Notes: a model not told the origin generated them from the letters alone. DNA of 44,531 nt from an uncultured Bradyrhizobium sp. (GCF_936928535.1 NZ_CAKZHY010000144.1:1-44531); one strand, 5' to 3'; positions 1-8,359 are shown, counted from the stretch's first letter. Program-made: numbers and translations.

Positions 1-311
1 TCGGCGGCGCTGGGACGCTGCGGAATCTGGTCGCGGCCAGCGGCGGCGCGCACGATATTCGGTTCGACGACGATGTCGGTCGGGCCGCCGATCATCAGGA
101 GATGTTCGACATTGTCACGGCGGACCAGTACCAGGCGACGGCGGCCATCGACCGCGGCCGCGTCGATCACGGCGAGTCGGGGCATCCTGCCGCGCTGGGT
201 GTTGGCACCGAGCCGGGTGGTCGCGAATCGGCGGACCAGCCACGCCGCGACGCCGATCAACGCCAGAACGACGATGAACGCGACGATGAAGGTGATAGGG
301 CTACCGTTCAT
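1..311 (-). CDS. fliO: Flagellar biosynthesis protein FliO (3' end outside window)
   Basis: The leftward frame starts at 311 with MNGSPITFIV and has one N-terminal membrane segment (about residues 6-25, IVAFIVVLALIGVAAWLV). It continues as a basic cytoplasmic domain with the FliO-type stretch RLAVIDAAAVDGRRRLVLVRRDNVEHLLMIGG split over residues about 45-75. FliO is a small membrane protein that helps assemble the FliP/FliQ/FliR export gate of the flagellar type III apparatus. It is divergent from flgB, as is common in Bradyrhizobium. The C-terminus runs off the window edge. The assignment rests on the single membrane helix, the GGPTDIVVE motif and the flagellar context. Confidence 0.85.
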   Translation of the reverse strand, partial: MNGSPITFIVAFIVVLALIGVAAWLVRRFATTRLGANTQRGRMPRLAVIDAAAVDGRRRLVLVRRDNVEHLLMIGGPTDIVVEPNIVRAAAGRDQIPQRPSAA

Positions 312-659
312 ACCTGTCCCCGGTAAATGGCGCTTCTGTCGTGCCTATGATCGATGCCGACCACAGGCGTGCGATGCCCCAAAACTGCGATGTCTTAACG
401 TCCCGCGGCAAGTTTTGCCGTCCCCAACTCTTAATAACCTATGAATCGCCCGATCCAAAACGACTTCTTGGCCTGTGCATGCGCCGCCAAGCGGTTGGGT
501 TAATACGGCTTTTGGAATGCGGCGAATCACGGGGGAGGATTGCATGTCTCAATCGGAAACACGCATTCGCCGCGTCTTAACCACCTGTTAACCATACACG
601 CGGCAAATTCTGCCTAGCTTCGGACCCAAGGTCCGGACGAGGCGGAAGGAGCCGCAACG
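312..659. other. Divergent fliO/flgB regulatory region without a gene
   Basis: This 348-bp stretch holds no convincing coding frame; the short frames across it lack family resemblance or ribosome sites. It contains several TTAA-rich tracts (near 395, 431 and 499), a small hairpin (CGGCAA-GTT-TTGCCG, near 410) and a CtrA-like box at 577-592, listed separately. A Shine-Dalgarno-like GGAAGGAG lies just before flgB. I looked for a sigma-54 -24/-12 pair and found none with correct GG-N10-GC spacing. Confidence 0.6.
577..592 (+). promoter_or_regulatory. CtrA-like binding site upstream of flgB
   Basis: The sequence TTAA-CCACCTG-TTAAC matches the alphaproteobacterial CtrA consensus TTAA-N7-TTAAC exactly. 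It lies 68 bp before the flgB start, a position fitting a promoter-proximal activator site. CtrA is the response regulator at the end of the CckA-ChpT pathway, and cckA is in this same cluster. Binding is inferred from the motif only. Confidence 0.65.
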
Positions 660-1064
660 ATGTCCATCAACGATCTTCCGGTGCTGTCGGCGCTTCGCAC
701 CAAGATGCAGTGGCACCAGGAACGCCAGCGCGTCCTGTCCGAGAACGTCTCCAATTCCGACACCCCCAATTTCCGGCCACGCGACCTGGTCGAGCCGAAG
801 TTCGACAAGACCGGAGCCACCACTGGCTCGATGGGGACCTTGGCCATGACCGTCACCAGCGCCTCCCACATGACGCCATCGGGCGCGGCCTCCAGCTTCG
901 ACCAGAACAAGAATGCGGGTTTCGAGACCCGCCCCGCGGGCAATGCCGTCAATCTGGAAGAGGAGATGATGAAGTCCGCCAACAACCAGATGGATTACGC
1001 GGCCGTGACCTCGCTCTACTCGAAGAGCCTGCATCTTCTGAAGACCGCGATCGGTAAAGGCTAG
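660..1064 (+). CDS. flgB: Flagellar basal-body rod protein FlgB
   Basis: The 134-residue protein has the expected FlgB length. Its N-terminal rod-protein signature is LSENVSNSDTPNFRPRDL (about residues 27-44), the counterpart of the N.ANA.TPGY motif of axial proteins. The C-terminal heptad region (EEEMMKSANNQMDYAAVTSLYSK) pairs with the N-terminus in a coiled coil. FlgB forms part of the proximal rod in the periplasm and is exported by the flagellar type III machinery. It is the first gene of the rightward cluster flgB-flgC-fliE-fliQ-fliR-flhB, 15 bp before flgC. GGAAGGAG precedes the ATG. Confidence 0.95.
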   Translation: MSINDLPVLSALRTKMQWHQERQRVLSENVSNSDTPNFRPRDLVEPKFDKTGATTGSMGTLAMTVTSASHMTPSGAASSFDQNKNAGFETRPAGNAVNLEEEMMKSANNQMDYAAVTSLYSKSLHLLKTAIGKG

Positions 1065-1079
1065 AGCTAACGGAGCCGA

Positions 1080-1508
1080 ATGATGGCGAATGACAGCAGC
1101 GACTTTGCCCGCTCAATGGCGATCGCGACCTCGGGCCTGCGGGCCCAGGCCGGGCGTATGCGGGTAATCTCCGAGAACATCGCGAATGCGGACTCGACCT
1201 CGGCGACTGCAGGGGGCGATCCCTATCGGCGCAAGGTGCCGACATTCTCCTCCGCGCTCGACCGCACGCTCGACGCGCAGGTCGTCACGCTCGGCAGGGT
1301 AAAGCCCGATCAGTCCGACTTTCGCGTCAAATACGAGCCGAGCAATCCGGCGGCGGACGCCAGCGGCAACGTCAAATATCCCAACGTGAATTCGGTGGTC
1401 GAGATGACCGACATGCGCGATGCGCAGCGGTCCTACGAGGCCAACGTCAACATCATCAGTGCAACGCGCCGGATGATCCAGCGCACGCTCGACATCCTCA
1501 AGGCCTGA
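1080..1508 (+). CDS. flgC: Flagellar basal-body rod protein FlgC
   Basis: This is a 142-residue proximal rod protein. The N-terminal axial-protein motif is SGLRAQAGRMRVISENIANADST (about residues 18-40), and the C-terminal motif VVEMTDMRDAQRSYEANVNII is diagnostic of FlgC. Two consecutive ATG codons are possible starts. GGAG at 1072-1075 lies 4 nt from the first and 7 nt from the second (1083), so the true start may be 1083. It is exported and assembled with FlgB, FlgF and FliE. It sits between flgB and fliE in an apparent operon. Confidence 0.95.
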   Translation: MMANDSSDFARSMAIATSGLRAQAGRMRVISENIANADSTSATAGGDPYRRKVPTFSSALDRTLDAQVVTLGRVKPDQSDFRVKYEPSNPAADASGNVKYPNVNSVVEMTDMRDAQRSYEANVNIISATRRMIQRTLDILKA

Positions 1509-1522
1509 ACAGGAATTAAGCC

Positions 1523-1831
1523 ATGGCAACACCGACAATCGCGGCCAATGCCTACGCAAATCTTGCGCGCGTGCTGGAAAACACCGGCGCGGGCAAGGGC
1601 AGCGAGCCGAACGGACAGTCCTTTGCGTCGCTTCTGAAAGACGCCGTCGGCAGCGTCATGGAGTCCGGCCGCAAGTCGGACGCGCAGACCGTGGCGATGG
1701 CCAACGGCAAGGCCAACGTCATGGACGTGGTGACGGCAGTCGCTGATACCGATGTCGCGGTGTCGACGCTGGTGTCCGTCCGCGACCGCGTGATCGCGGC
1801 GTATGAAGACATCATGAAGATGCCGATCTGA
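1523..1831 (+). CDS. fliE: Flagellar hook-basal body complex protein FliE
   Basis: The 102-residue protein has the FliE pattern: a variable N-terminus, then SFASLLKDAVGSVMESGRKSD (about 33-53), and a C-terminal half ending VMDVVTAVADTDVAVSTLVSVRDRVIAAYEDIMKMPI. FliE links the MS ring or export gate to the proximal rod. AGGAATTAAGCC precedes the ATG. It begins 14 bp after flgC. A palindromic repeat separates it from fliQ. Confidence 0.95.
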   Translation: MATPTIAANAYANLARVLENTGAGKGSEPNGQSFASLLKDAVGSVMESGRKSDAQTVAMANGKANVMDVVTAVADTDVAVSTLVSVRDRVIAAYEDIMKMPI

Positions 1832-1843
1832 GTTTGTCTCCTT

Positions 1844-1924
1844 CGTCATTGCGAGCGAAGCGAAGCAATCCAGAATTTTTCCGCAGGCACCAGCCTGGAT
1901 TGCTTCGCTTCGCTCGCAATGACG
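1844..1924. repeat. Dispersed palindrome (CGTCATTGCGAGCGAAGC family)
   Basis: Outer arms CGTCATTGCGAGCGAAGCGA and its reverse complement flank a short centre (AATTTTTCCGCAGGCACCAG region). The whole can form a long hairpin in RNA or DNA. A second copy of the family is at 23948-24024. Such elements are scattered in Bradyrhizobium genomes. Lying between fliE and fliQ inside an apparent operon, it could affect transcript processing or stability. Confidence 0.85.
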
Positions 1925-1992
1925 AGGGGATAGGTCTTCGCATCGCCCGGAATGGCGGTGGGGAGGCGGGAAATGAACAAAGGAATTCTAAA

Positions 1993-2256
1993 ATGACCGG
2001 ACCCGAGACCCTCGACGTCGCCCGCGATGCGATCTGGACCATCGTGATCGTGTCCTCGCCACTGATGGTGGTCGGGCTCGTGGTCGGTGTGATCGTGTCG
2101 CTGTTCCAGGCGCTGACGCAGATCCAGGAGCAGACGCTGGTCTATGTGCCGAAGATCCTCGCCATCTTTGCCACAATGCTGCTGGCGCTGCCGTTCATGG
2201 CCGACGCCCTCCATTCCCACATGCTGCGGATCTCGTCGCGAATCATCGGCGGCTGA
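1993..2256 (+). CDS. fliQ: Flagellar biosynthesis protein FliQ
   Basis: The 87-residue protein has two membrane helices (about 16-40 and 52-75) and the FliQ/SctS core VGVIVSLFQALTQIQEQTLVYVPKI. FliQ is part of the FliPQR export gate of the flagellar type III secretion system. The frame is open further upstream, but that extension only translates the palindromic repeat. The start at 1993 follows AGGAATTCTAAA and gives the normal family length. fliR follows after 17 bp. Confidence 0.95.
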   Translation: MTGPETLDVARDAIWTIVIVSSPLMVVGLVVGVIVSLFQALTQIQEQTLVYVPKILAIFATMLLALPFMADALHSHMLRISSRIIGG

Positions 2257-2273
2257 GGCACAATGCGCGGACC

Positions 2274-3044
2274 ATGCGCATCGACGTCTCGCTGCTGCCG
2301 GCACTTGCGGCGGCTTTCATGCTCGCCTTCGCCCGGGTCGGCGCGATGGTGATGCTGCTGCCGGGGCTCGGCGAGACCAACATCCCGACGCGGGTGAAGC
2401 TGTCGATTGCGCTTCTGCTCACGCTGATCATCCTGCCACTGCATCGCAACGCCTATCACGTCGATATGGGCTCGCTCGCGCCGATGCTGGTGCTGATGCT
2501 GCACGAGATCGTGATCGGCATCGTGCTCGGTGCCACCGCGCGCGTGACGCTCGCGGCCCTGCAGGTCGCAGGCGCCGTCATCGCGCAGCAGATGGGACTC
2601 GGCTTCGTCACCTCGGTCGATCCGACCCAGGGGCAGCAAGGCGTCCTCGTCGGCAACTTCCTGACCATGCTGGGCGTGACGCTGCTGTTCGCCACCGACA
2701 GCCATCACCTGGTGATCGCTGCGCTGAACGACAGCTATGCGATCTTTGCCCCGGGCGAGACCGTCTCGAGCGGCGACGTTGCCGCGCTGGCGACGCGCGC
2801 CTTCTCCGCCGCATTCCTGCTCGGCCTGCAGCTGTCGGGGCCGTTCCTGGTGTTCGGCCTCGTCTTCAACATCGGCCTCGGAGTGCTGGCGCGCCTGATG
2901 CCGCAGATGCAGGTCTATTTCGTCGGCGTGCCGCTGTCGATCTTCGCGGGCTTCATGGTGCTGGCCGTGGTGCTCACGGCGATGATGGGCACCTATCTCG
3001 ACTACTTCATCGGCGTCATGCACCAGATGTTGCCGCTCAGATAA
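2274..3044 (+). CDS. fliR: Flagellar biosynthesis protein FliR
   Basis: The 256-residue polytopic membrane protein has FliR/SctT features: an early FARVGAMVMLLPGLGETNIPTRVK stretch (about residues 19-42), the conserved GAVIAQQMGLGFVTSVDP segment (about 100-118) and LGVLARLMPQMQVYFVGVPLSIFAGF near the C-terminus. FliR completes the FliPQR export gate. It starts 17 bp after fliQ. Two long palindromes separate it from flhB, its usual partner gene. Confidence 0.95.
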   Translation: MRIDVSLLPALAAAFMLAFARVGAMVMLLPGLGETNIPTRVKLSIALLLTLIILPLHRNAYHVDMGSLAPMLVLMLHEIVIGIVLGATARVTLAALQVAGAVIAQQMGLGFVTSVDPTQGQQGVLVGNFLTMLGVTLLFATDSHHLVIAALNDSYAIFAPGETVSSGDVAALATRAFSAAFLLGLQLSGPFLVFGLVFNIGLGVLARLMPQMQVYFVGVPLSIFAGFMVLAVVLTAMMGTYLDYFIGVMHQMLPLR

Positions 3045-3051
3045 GAGGGAG

Positions 3052-3131
3052 GCTAGTGCCGCCGATTTGAAGTTCCTGCAGCGCGAGCCGCGAGTCCAGC
3101 CAGGAACTTCAAATCGATCAGCGGCACTAGC
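3052..3131. repeat. Long palindrome between fliR and flhB, first copy
   Basis: The arms are GCTAGTGCCGC plus CGATTTGAAGTTCCTG on the left and CAGGAACTTCAAATCG plus GCGGCACTAGC on the right, with a 22-bp centre and a small ATCA bulge. The transcript would form a very stable hairpin, and the element begins 8 bp after the fliR stop. The GAAGTTC core recurs in the next palindrome, so the two look related. No transposase is present. Confidence 0.85.
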
Positions 3132-3147
3132 AAAATTTAGAGTCTTG

Positions 3148-3219
3148 TAGCGCCCTTGTGCTTTCCGAAGTTCGTGCACAGGGGCCGCGAAGGTGACGAA
3201 CTTCGGAAAGCGGGCGCTA
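3148..3219. repeat. Long palindrome overlapping the flhB leader, second copy
   Basis: The arms are TAGCGCCC and CTTTCCGAAGTTCGT on the left, and ACGAACTTCGGAAAG and GGGCGCTA on the right, with a 20-bp centre. It ends one base before the flhB GTG start. The only purine-rich candidate ribosome site for flhB (GGAAAGCGGG) is therefore inside the right arm. This could make flhB translation depend on ribosome passage or hairpin melting. Confidence 0.8.
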
Positions 3220-3220
3220 C

Positions 3221-4300
3221 GTGGCGGAAGACAACGATCCAGAGAGTCAAACAGAAGATCCGACACAAAAGCGCCTCGACCAGGCGCTCGAACGCGGCGA
3301 CGTCGCCAAGAGCCAGGAGATCAACACCTGGTTCATGATCGCGGGTGGCACGCTGGTGGTCTCGACCTTCTCCGGCTCCGTGGGCAGCGGACTGCTGACG
3401 CCGATGCGCAATCTGCTCGCCAATTCCTGGATGATCAAAACCGATCCCGGCAATCTGCTCGTGCTGATGCGGCAGATCGAAGCGGCGGTGCTGGCTGCGG
3501 TCGGCGTGCCGCTCTTGATGCTGGTGATCGCGGCCATTGCGGGCAACATGCTCCAGCACCGGCTGGTGTGGTCGACCGAATCGCTCACCCCCAAATTCAG
3601 CAAGCTCTCACCGGCCGCCGGCTTCAAGCGCATCTTCGGCAAGCAGGCAGGGGTGAATTTCCTCAAGGGCATCGGCAAGCTCGTCGTGCTCGGTGTGGTC
3701 ATGACCACGATCCTGTGGCCGGAGCGGCACCGCATGGAGGGGATGGTCAAGCTCGATCCGATGGCCATGTTGGGCGCTTCTACCGGCATGACCGTCCATC
3801 TGCTCGGCGCCGTGGTCGCAGCCCTCGCGATCATCGCCATCGGGGATTATTTCTTCCAGTATCGCAGCTGGTTCCAGCGGCAGAAGATGTCGCTGCAGGA
3901 GATCAAGGAAGAGTTCAAGCAGTCGGAAGGCGACCCACATATCAAGGGAAAGCTCCGGCAGTTGCGGCAGCAGCGCTCCAAGAAGCGCATGATGGCGGCG
4001 GTTCCCAAGGCGTCGGTGATCATCACCAACCCGACCCACTATTCGGTGGCGCTGTCCTACGAACGCGGCATGTCGGCGCCGATCTGCGTCGCCAAGGGTG
4101 TCGACAACCTGGCTTTCAAGATCCGGGAGATCGCGCGCGAGCACGACATCCCGATCGTCGAGAACGTGCCGCTGGCCCGCGCGCTCTACGCGTCCGCCGA
4201 AATCGACAAGGAAATCCCGGTCGAGCACTACCATGCGGTCGCCGAAGTCATCGGCTACGTCATCCGGCTGAAGCGCGGTTTCAGTGCTGCGCGGCAATAA
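3221..4300 (+). CDS. flhB: Flagellar export switch protein FlhB
   Basis: The 359-residue protein has the family layout: a hydrophilic N-terminus (EDNDPESQTEDPTQKRLDQA), four membrane helices between about residues 30 and 210, and a cytoplasmic domain. The autocleavage motif NPTH is at residues 270-273 (VIITNPTHYSVAL). FlhB self-cleaves between N and P and switches export from rod/hook to filament substrates. The GTG start at 3221 is forced: the frame runs on upstream only through the palindrome, and AEDNDPESQTEDPTQKR is the conserved N-terminus. cckA begins 154 bp downstream. Confidence 0.95.
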   Translation: MAEDNDPESQTEDPTQKRLDQALERGDVAKSQEINTWFMIAGGTLVVSTFSGSVGSGLLTPMRNLLANSWMIKTDPGNLLVLMRQIEAAVLAAVGVPLLMLVIAAIAGNMLQHRLVWSTESLTPKFSKLSPAAGFKRIFGKQAGVNFLKGIGKLVVLGVVMTTILWPERHRMEGMVKLDPMAMLGASTGMTVHLLGAVVAALAIIAIGDYFFQYRSWFQRQKMSLQEIKEEFKQSEGDPHIKGKLRQLRQQRSKKRMMAAVPKASVIITNPTHYSVALSYERGMSAPICVAKGVDNLAFKIREIAREHDIPIVENVPLARALYASAEIDKEIPVEHYHAVAEVIGYVIRLKRGFSAARQ

Positions 4301-4454
4301 AACCCCCGAAAAGTACCGGAAATGGCCGTAAACTGGGAATCAGCGTACCTTTCGCCCCTGTCGCCCTTGCGTCTGCGGGTCCGATTCAGGCAGGGAGGAC
4401 CCCACGTGCCTCATGGCGCGTTGATTCTCTGCCGACAGGCCAAACCTGCGTGAA

Positions 4455-7040
4455 ATGACAGCCGAGACCGACCACGACCTGTCACGCGAGCCCGTTGCGG
4501 CGCATGAGCCGTCGCCGCGCTCGGGCAGCATTGCGCTGGTGCTGCTGGTGGCCACCGGCCTTGTCGCGGTCGCCATCGGGCTGATGACGCTCGGCCGCGC
4601 GCAGGCGCAGCCCTATATCCTCGGCATCCTCGCCGTGCTGGCGATGATCGGCCTGTTCAATCTGTTCGCATTCGCCGCCGGCATCATCCGCTTCGTCGAT
4701 CGCAATCTCGATGATCCCGTTATGGGCCGCATCGCCGATCACGCCTTCGACGGTCTCGCGGTGACCGATTCGCGTGGCCATGTGGTCTATTCCAATGCGG
4801 CCTATCTGACCCTGACCGGCGCCGCCGGCCCGCAGGACGTGCGCCCCGTGGAACGCGTCTTCATCGGCAACCCGGACGTTTCGGAAGCCGTGTTCCGCCT
4901 GCTGAAAGCCGCGCGCGAGGGCAAGCGGCAGCAGGAAGAGGTGCGCATTTCCGGCAAGGACGGCAGCCACGGGCGATGGCTGCGCATGCGCGTTCGTCCG
5001 CTCGGCACCGGCAAGCGCGAGGCCAAATATGCGGTGTGGTCGATTGCCGACATCACCCGCGACCGCGAGCGCCAGGAAGACGTATTCCAGGAGCTCCAGC
5101 ACGCCATCGAATATCTCGACCACGCGCCGTGCGGCTTCTTCTCGGTCAATCCCGTCGGTGAGCTCGCTTATGTCAACGCGACGCTGGCGAACTGGCTCGA
5201 CTACGACCTCGCCGAGATCGGCTCGGGCGGTTTGAAGCTCGCCGACATCGTCTCGGGCGATGGCGCTTCGCTGCTCTCTTCGATCGTGGCGGTGCCGGGC
5301 GAGGTGAAGACCGAGGTCTTCGACATCGACCTGCGCATGCGCACCGGCAAGACCATGCCTGTCCGGCTCTATCACAAGCTCGCATTCGGCGCCGACGGCG
5401 CGCCGGGGCCGTCGCGCACGCTGGTCATCAGCCGCGCCCGCGACGAGCGCAGCGATCCCGATCGCGCGGCGGAAGTGCGCTTCATGCGCTTCTTCGACCA
5501 CACGCCGATGGCGATCGCCACCGTCGATCGCGGCGGCAACGTGGTGCGGGCGAATGCGCGCTACGCCAAGCTCGCGCAGGGCCTCGGGCTTGACAGCGCC
5601 TCCAAGTCGATCTTCCGCGCGGTGAACGCGCGCGATCGCCATTTACTGATCGCAGCCATCAATCAAGCCGCGGAAAACCAGGCCGACATCGCGCCGGTTG
5701 AAGTCGCGCTGGAAGGCACCAAGGAGCGCTGGGGCCAGTTCTTCGTCACGCCGGTCGATGCGGCCGAGAACGATGCGGAAGCCGCCATCGTGCACATGCT
5801 CGAGACCACCGAGCGGCGCGCGCTGGAGAACCAGATCAACCAGTCGCAGAAGATGGAAACGGTCGGCCAGCTCGCCGGCGGCATCGCTCACGACTTCAAC
5901 AACGTGCTGTCCGCCATCATGATGGCGAACGACTTCCTGCTGAACGCGCACAAGCCGACTGATCCGTCGTTCCAAGACATCATGCAGATCAAGCAGAACG
6001 CCACGCGTGCCGCGACGCTGGTGCGGCAGCTGCTGGCCTTCTCGCGGCGGCAGACGCTGCGGCCGCAGGTGCTCGATCTCGGCGATGCGCTTTCCGATCT
6101 CACCATGCTGCTGCGCCGGCTGATCGGCGAGAAGGTCAAGCTCGACCTGATCCACGGCCGCGACCTCTGGCCGGTCAAGGTCGACGTCTCCCAGTTCGAG
6201 CAGGTCATCGTCAATCTCGCGGTGAATGCGCGCGACGCCATGCCCGACGGTGGCAAGCTGATCATCCGCACCGCCAATGTTGCGACCGACGAGGCGGGCA
6301 AGCTCGCCTACAAGGGCATGCCGGCGGCGGATTATGTGCGGATCGAGGTCGCCGACACCGGCACCGGCATTCCCGCCGATATCAGGGACAAGATCTTCGA
6401 GCCGTTCTTCTCGACCAAGGAAGTCGGCAAGGGCACAGGCCTTGGCCTTTCGACCGTCTACGGCATCGTCAAGCAGACCGGCGGCTTCATCTACGTTGAT
6501 TCCGAGCGAGGACAAGGTACCTCATTCCACATCTTCCTGCCGCGTCACCATGCCGAGCCGGAGGTGCAGGTCGAGCAGCCTGCGGCCGTGGCCGCCGCGA
6601 CGAACGGCGCCGCCAAGGACGCTGTGCCCGCCGCGGTGGAGGCCAAGCCTCGCACCGATCTCACCGGGCAGGGCACCATCCTGCTGGTCGAGGACGAAGA
6701 AGGCCTGCGTGCGCTGAACGCCCGGGGCCTGCGTTCGCGCGGTTATACCGTCGTTGAGGCCGAGAACGGCGTCGAGGCGATGGAAGTGCTGGACGAGCAG
6801 AGCGGCGCGATCGATCTCGTCGTTTCCGACGTGGTGATGCCTGAAATGGACGGTCCGACGCTGCTCAAGGCGATGCGGGAGAAGAACCCCGATATCCGCT
6901 TCATCTTCGTCTCCGGCTACGCCGAAGACGCCTTCGAGAAGAGCTTGCCCGAGGGCCAGCAGTTCGACTTCCTGCCAAAGCCGTTCACGCTCAGCCAACT
7001 CGTGGCGGCGGTGAAGGAGACGATGACGAAACAGGGGTGA
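4455..7040 (+). CDS. cckA: Cell-cycle hybrid histidine kinase CckA
   Basis: The 861-residue protein has two N-terminal membrane helices (about 25-48 and 53-77) and PAS-like segments (about 90-200, 210-320 and 345-450). The DHp domain carries phosphoacceptor His479 in LAGGIAHDFNNVLSA. The HATPase domain has N and G boxes (NLAVNARDAMPDGG; GTGLGLSTVYGIVKQTGG), and a C-terminal receiver has predicted phospho-Asp792 (LVVSDVVMPEMDGP). FVSGYAEDAFEK near the end is typical of CckA. The family phosphorylates ChpT, which passes phosphate to CtrA and CpdR, controlling cell cycle and motility. A CtrA-like box lies upstream of flgB in the same cluster. The start at 4455 gives a normal CckA N-terminus, though its ribosome site is weak. 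Confidence 0.93.
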   Translation: MTAETDHDLSREPVAAHEPSPRSGSIALVLLVATGLVAVAIGLMTLGRAQAQPYILGILAVLAMIGLFNLFAFAAGIIRFVDRNLDDPVMGRIADHAFDGLAVTDSRGHVVYSNAAYLTLTGAAGPQDVRPVERVFIGNPDVSEAVFRLLKAAREGKRQQEEVRISGKDGSHGRWLRMRVRPLGTGKREAKYAVWSIADITRDRERQEDVFQELQHAIEYLDHAPCGFFSVNPVGELAYVNATLANWLDYDLAEIGSGGLKLADIVSGDGASLLSSIVAVPGEVKTEVFDIDLRMRTGKTMPVRLYHKLAFGADGAPGPSRTLVISRARDERSDPDRAAEVRFMRFFDHTPMAIATVDRGGNVVRANARYAKLAQGLGLDSASKSIFRAVNARDRHLLIAAINQAAENQADIAPVEVALEGTKERWGQFFVTPVDAAENDAEAAIVHMLETTERRALENQINQSQKMETVGQLAGGIAHDFNNVLSAIMMANDFLLNAHKPTDPSFQDIMQIKQNATRAATLVRQLLAFSRRQTLRPQVLDLGDALSDLTMLLRRLIGEKVKLDLIHGRDLWPVKVDVSQFEQVIVNLAVNARDAMPDGGKLIIRTANVATDEAGKLAYKGMPAADYVRIEVADTGTGIPADIRDKIFEPFFSTKEVGKGTGLGLSTVYGIVKQTGGFIYVDSERGQGTSFHIFLPRHHAEPEVQVEQPAAVAAATNGAAKDAVPAAVEAKPRTDLTGQGTILLVEDEEGLRALNARGLRSRGYTVVEAENGVEAMEVLDEQSGAIDLVVSDVVMPEMDGPTLLKAMREKNPDIRFIFVSGYAEDAFEKSLPEGQQFDFLPKPFTLSQLVAAVKETMTKQG

Positions 7041-7069
7041 GTCGGGGGTGGCTGGCCTCATCCACCGGT

Positions 7070-7095
7070 GTCGTCCTGGCTTTCGCCAGGACGAC
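7070..7095. repeat. Perfect hairpin after cckA
   Basis: GTCGTCCTGGC-TTTC-GCCAGGACGAC forms a perfect 11-bp stem with a 4-nt loop, 30 bp after the cckA stop. There is no T-tract, so it may act in mRNA stability or be another dispersed repeat rather than an intrinsic terminator. The rest of 7041-7325 shows no gene; the frame through it only extends the next CDS upstream without family support. Confidence 0.7.
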
Positions 7096-7325
7096 GGTTG
7101 GGCTCAATGACAACGACAAGCGTCGTTCATCGTGAATCGAGATTTGCCGGTAACCTGCGACCGCAATTCTCGTCGGTAATCCAGCCAACCCCCCGGCAAA
7201 TATGGGTTTTTGCCATATCCCCGCGACTGAGGGCCGCAGTCGCGGGTTCCGAAACCGGCTTCCATTTTGGTGAAGGCTGCCCATCTTACTGGCACGTCCC
7301 CATGCCGGGGATTTGGGAAACGAAC

Positions 7326-8306
7326 ATGAATTTCTCGCAATGGTCCCGCAGTCTCGTGAAGACGATTGCCGTCGTCCTGGCGCTCGCGCTGCCGACGGCG
7401 CTTGCGATCTCGTCTGCTGACGCCCGCGTCGGCGGCGGCTTCTCGTCGGGTTCGCGCGGTTCGCGGACCTTCTCGGCCCCGCCGTCGACCACGACTGCGC
7501 CGGGCTCGGCCTCGCAATTCAACCGCACCTACAGCCAGCCTGGCGCCGGCATGAACAATGCTGCGCCTTCGCGCGGCGGCTTTTTCAATCGCGGTGGTGG
7601 CTTCCTGGGCGGTCTTGCCGCCGGCTTCCTCGGTGCGGGCCTGCTCGGCATGCTGTTCGGTGGCGGCCTGTTTGGTGGTCTCGGCGGCCTGTCGTCGATC
7701 CTGGGCCTGATCATCCAGATCGTGCTCGTCGTGTTCGTGGTGCGGCTGGCAATGTCCTGGTGGCAGCGCCGCAATTCGCCGCAGGCGGCTTATGCCGGCG
7801 CTGATGCACCTTCGGGACCGCAGACGAACTACCGCAGCGGCCTTGGCGGTGGTCTCGGCTCGGGCCTGGGTGGCGGCTTCGGCTTCGGCGCCAACAACGC
7901 GCCGCTCGAGATCAAACCTGTCGACTACGAGGCGTTCGAGCGCTTGCTCGGCGACATCCAGTCGGCTTGGTCGAACGAGGACGTCGCAAAACTGCACACG
8001 CTCGCGACGCCGGAAATGGTCTCCTATTTCGAGCAGGACCTTGCCCAGAACCGCGCGCGTAATGCGGTCAACAAGGTGACGAACGTCAAGCTGCTGCAGG
8101 GTGATCTCGCGGAAGCCTGGCGTGAAGGCGAGACTGATTACGCGACGGTGGCGATGCGCTTCGCGCTCACCGACAAGACAGTCGACCGCAACACCGGCGC
8201 GATCGTTGCCGGCAGCGAGCAGCCAGGCGAGGTCACCGAAGTCTGGACCTTCGCCCGTCGCCAGGGCAGCCCCTGGGAATTGTCGGCGATCCAGCAGACC
8301 AACTGA
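7326..8306 (+). CDS. Tim44-like domain membrane protein
   Basis: The 326-residue protein has an N-terminal signal (MNFSQWSRSLVKTIAVVLALALPTALA, split near residue 27) and a low-complexity Ser/Thr/Gly-rich linker. A Gly-rich hydrophobic helix pair spans about 85-140 (GGGFLGGLAAGFLGAGLLGMLFGGGLFGG, then ILGLIIQIVLVVFVVRLAMSWW). A C-terminal Tim44/MRPL45-like domain (about 195-326) is marked by FERLLGDIQSAWSNEDVAKLHTLATPEMVSYFEQDL. Bacterial members are membrane proteins of poorly known function. The ATG at 7326 is chosen because it starts the signal peptide. A strong terminator follows. Confidence 0.85.
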   Translation: MNFSQWSRSLVKTIAVVLALALPTALAISSADARVGGGFSSGSRGSRTFSAPPSTTTAPGSASQFNRTYSQPGAGMNNAAPSRGGFFNRGGGFLGGLAAGFLGAGLLGMLFGGGLFGGLGGLSSILGLIIQIVLVVFVVRLAMSWWQRRNSPQAAYAGADAPSGPQTNYRSGLGGGLGSGLGGGFGFGANNAPLEIKPVDYEAFERLLGDIQSAWSNEDVAKLHTLATPEMVSYFEQDLAQNRARNAVNKVTNVKLLQGDLAEAWREGETDYATVAMRFALTDKTVDRNTGAIVAGSEQPGEVTEVWTFARRQGSPWELSAIQQTN

Positions 8307-8329
8307 TCGCACGCAAAACAACAAGCGAG

Positions 8330-8359
8330 GGCGTCGTGCTCAGGCACGGCGCCTTTTTT
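8330..8359 (+). terminator. Rho-independent terminator after the Tim44-domain gene
   Basis: GGCGTCGTGC pairs with GCACGGCGCC (one G-T pair) around a TCAG loop and is followed by TTTTTT. It lies 23 bp after the stop codon at 8306. Confidence 0.9.

Noticed and set aside
312..659. Sigma-54 promoter before flgB
   Set aside because: No GG-N10-GC pair with the right spacing; a CtrA box is the better-supported control site.
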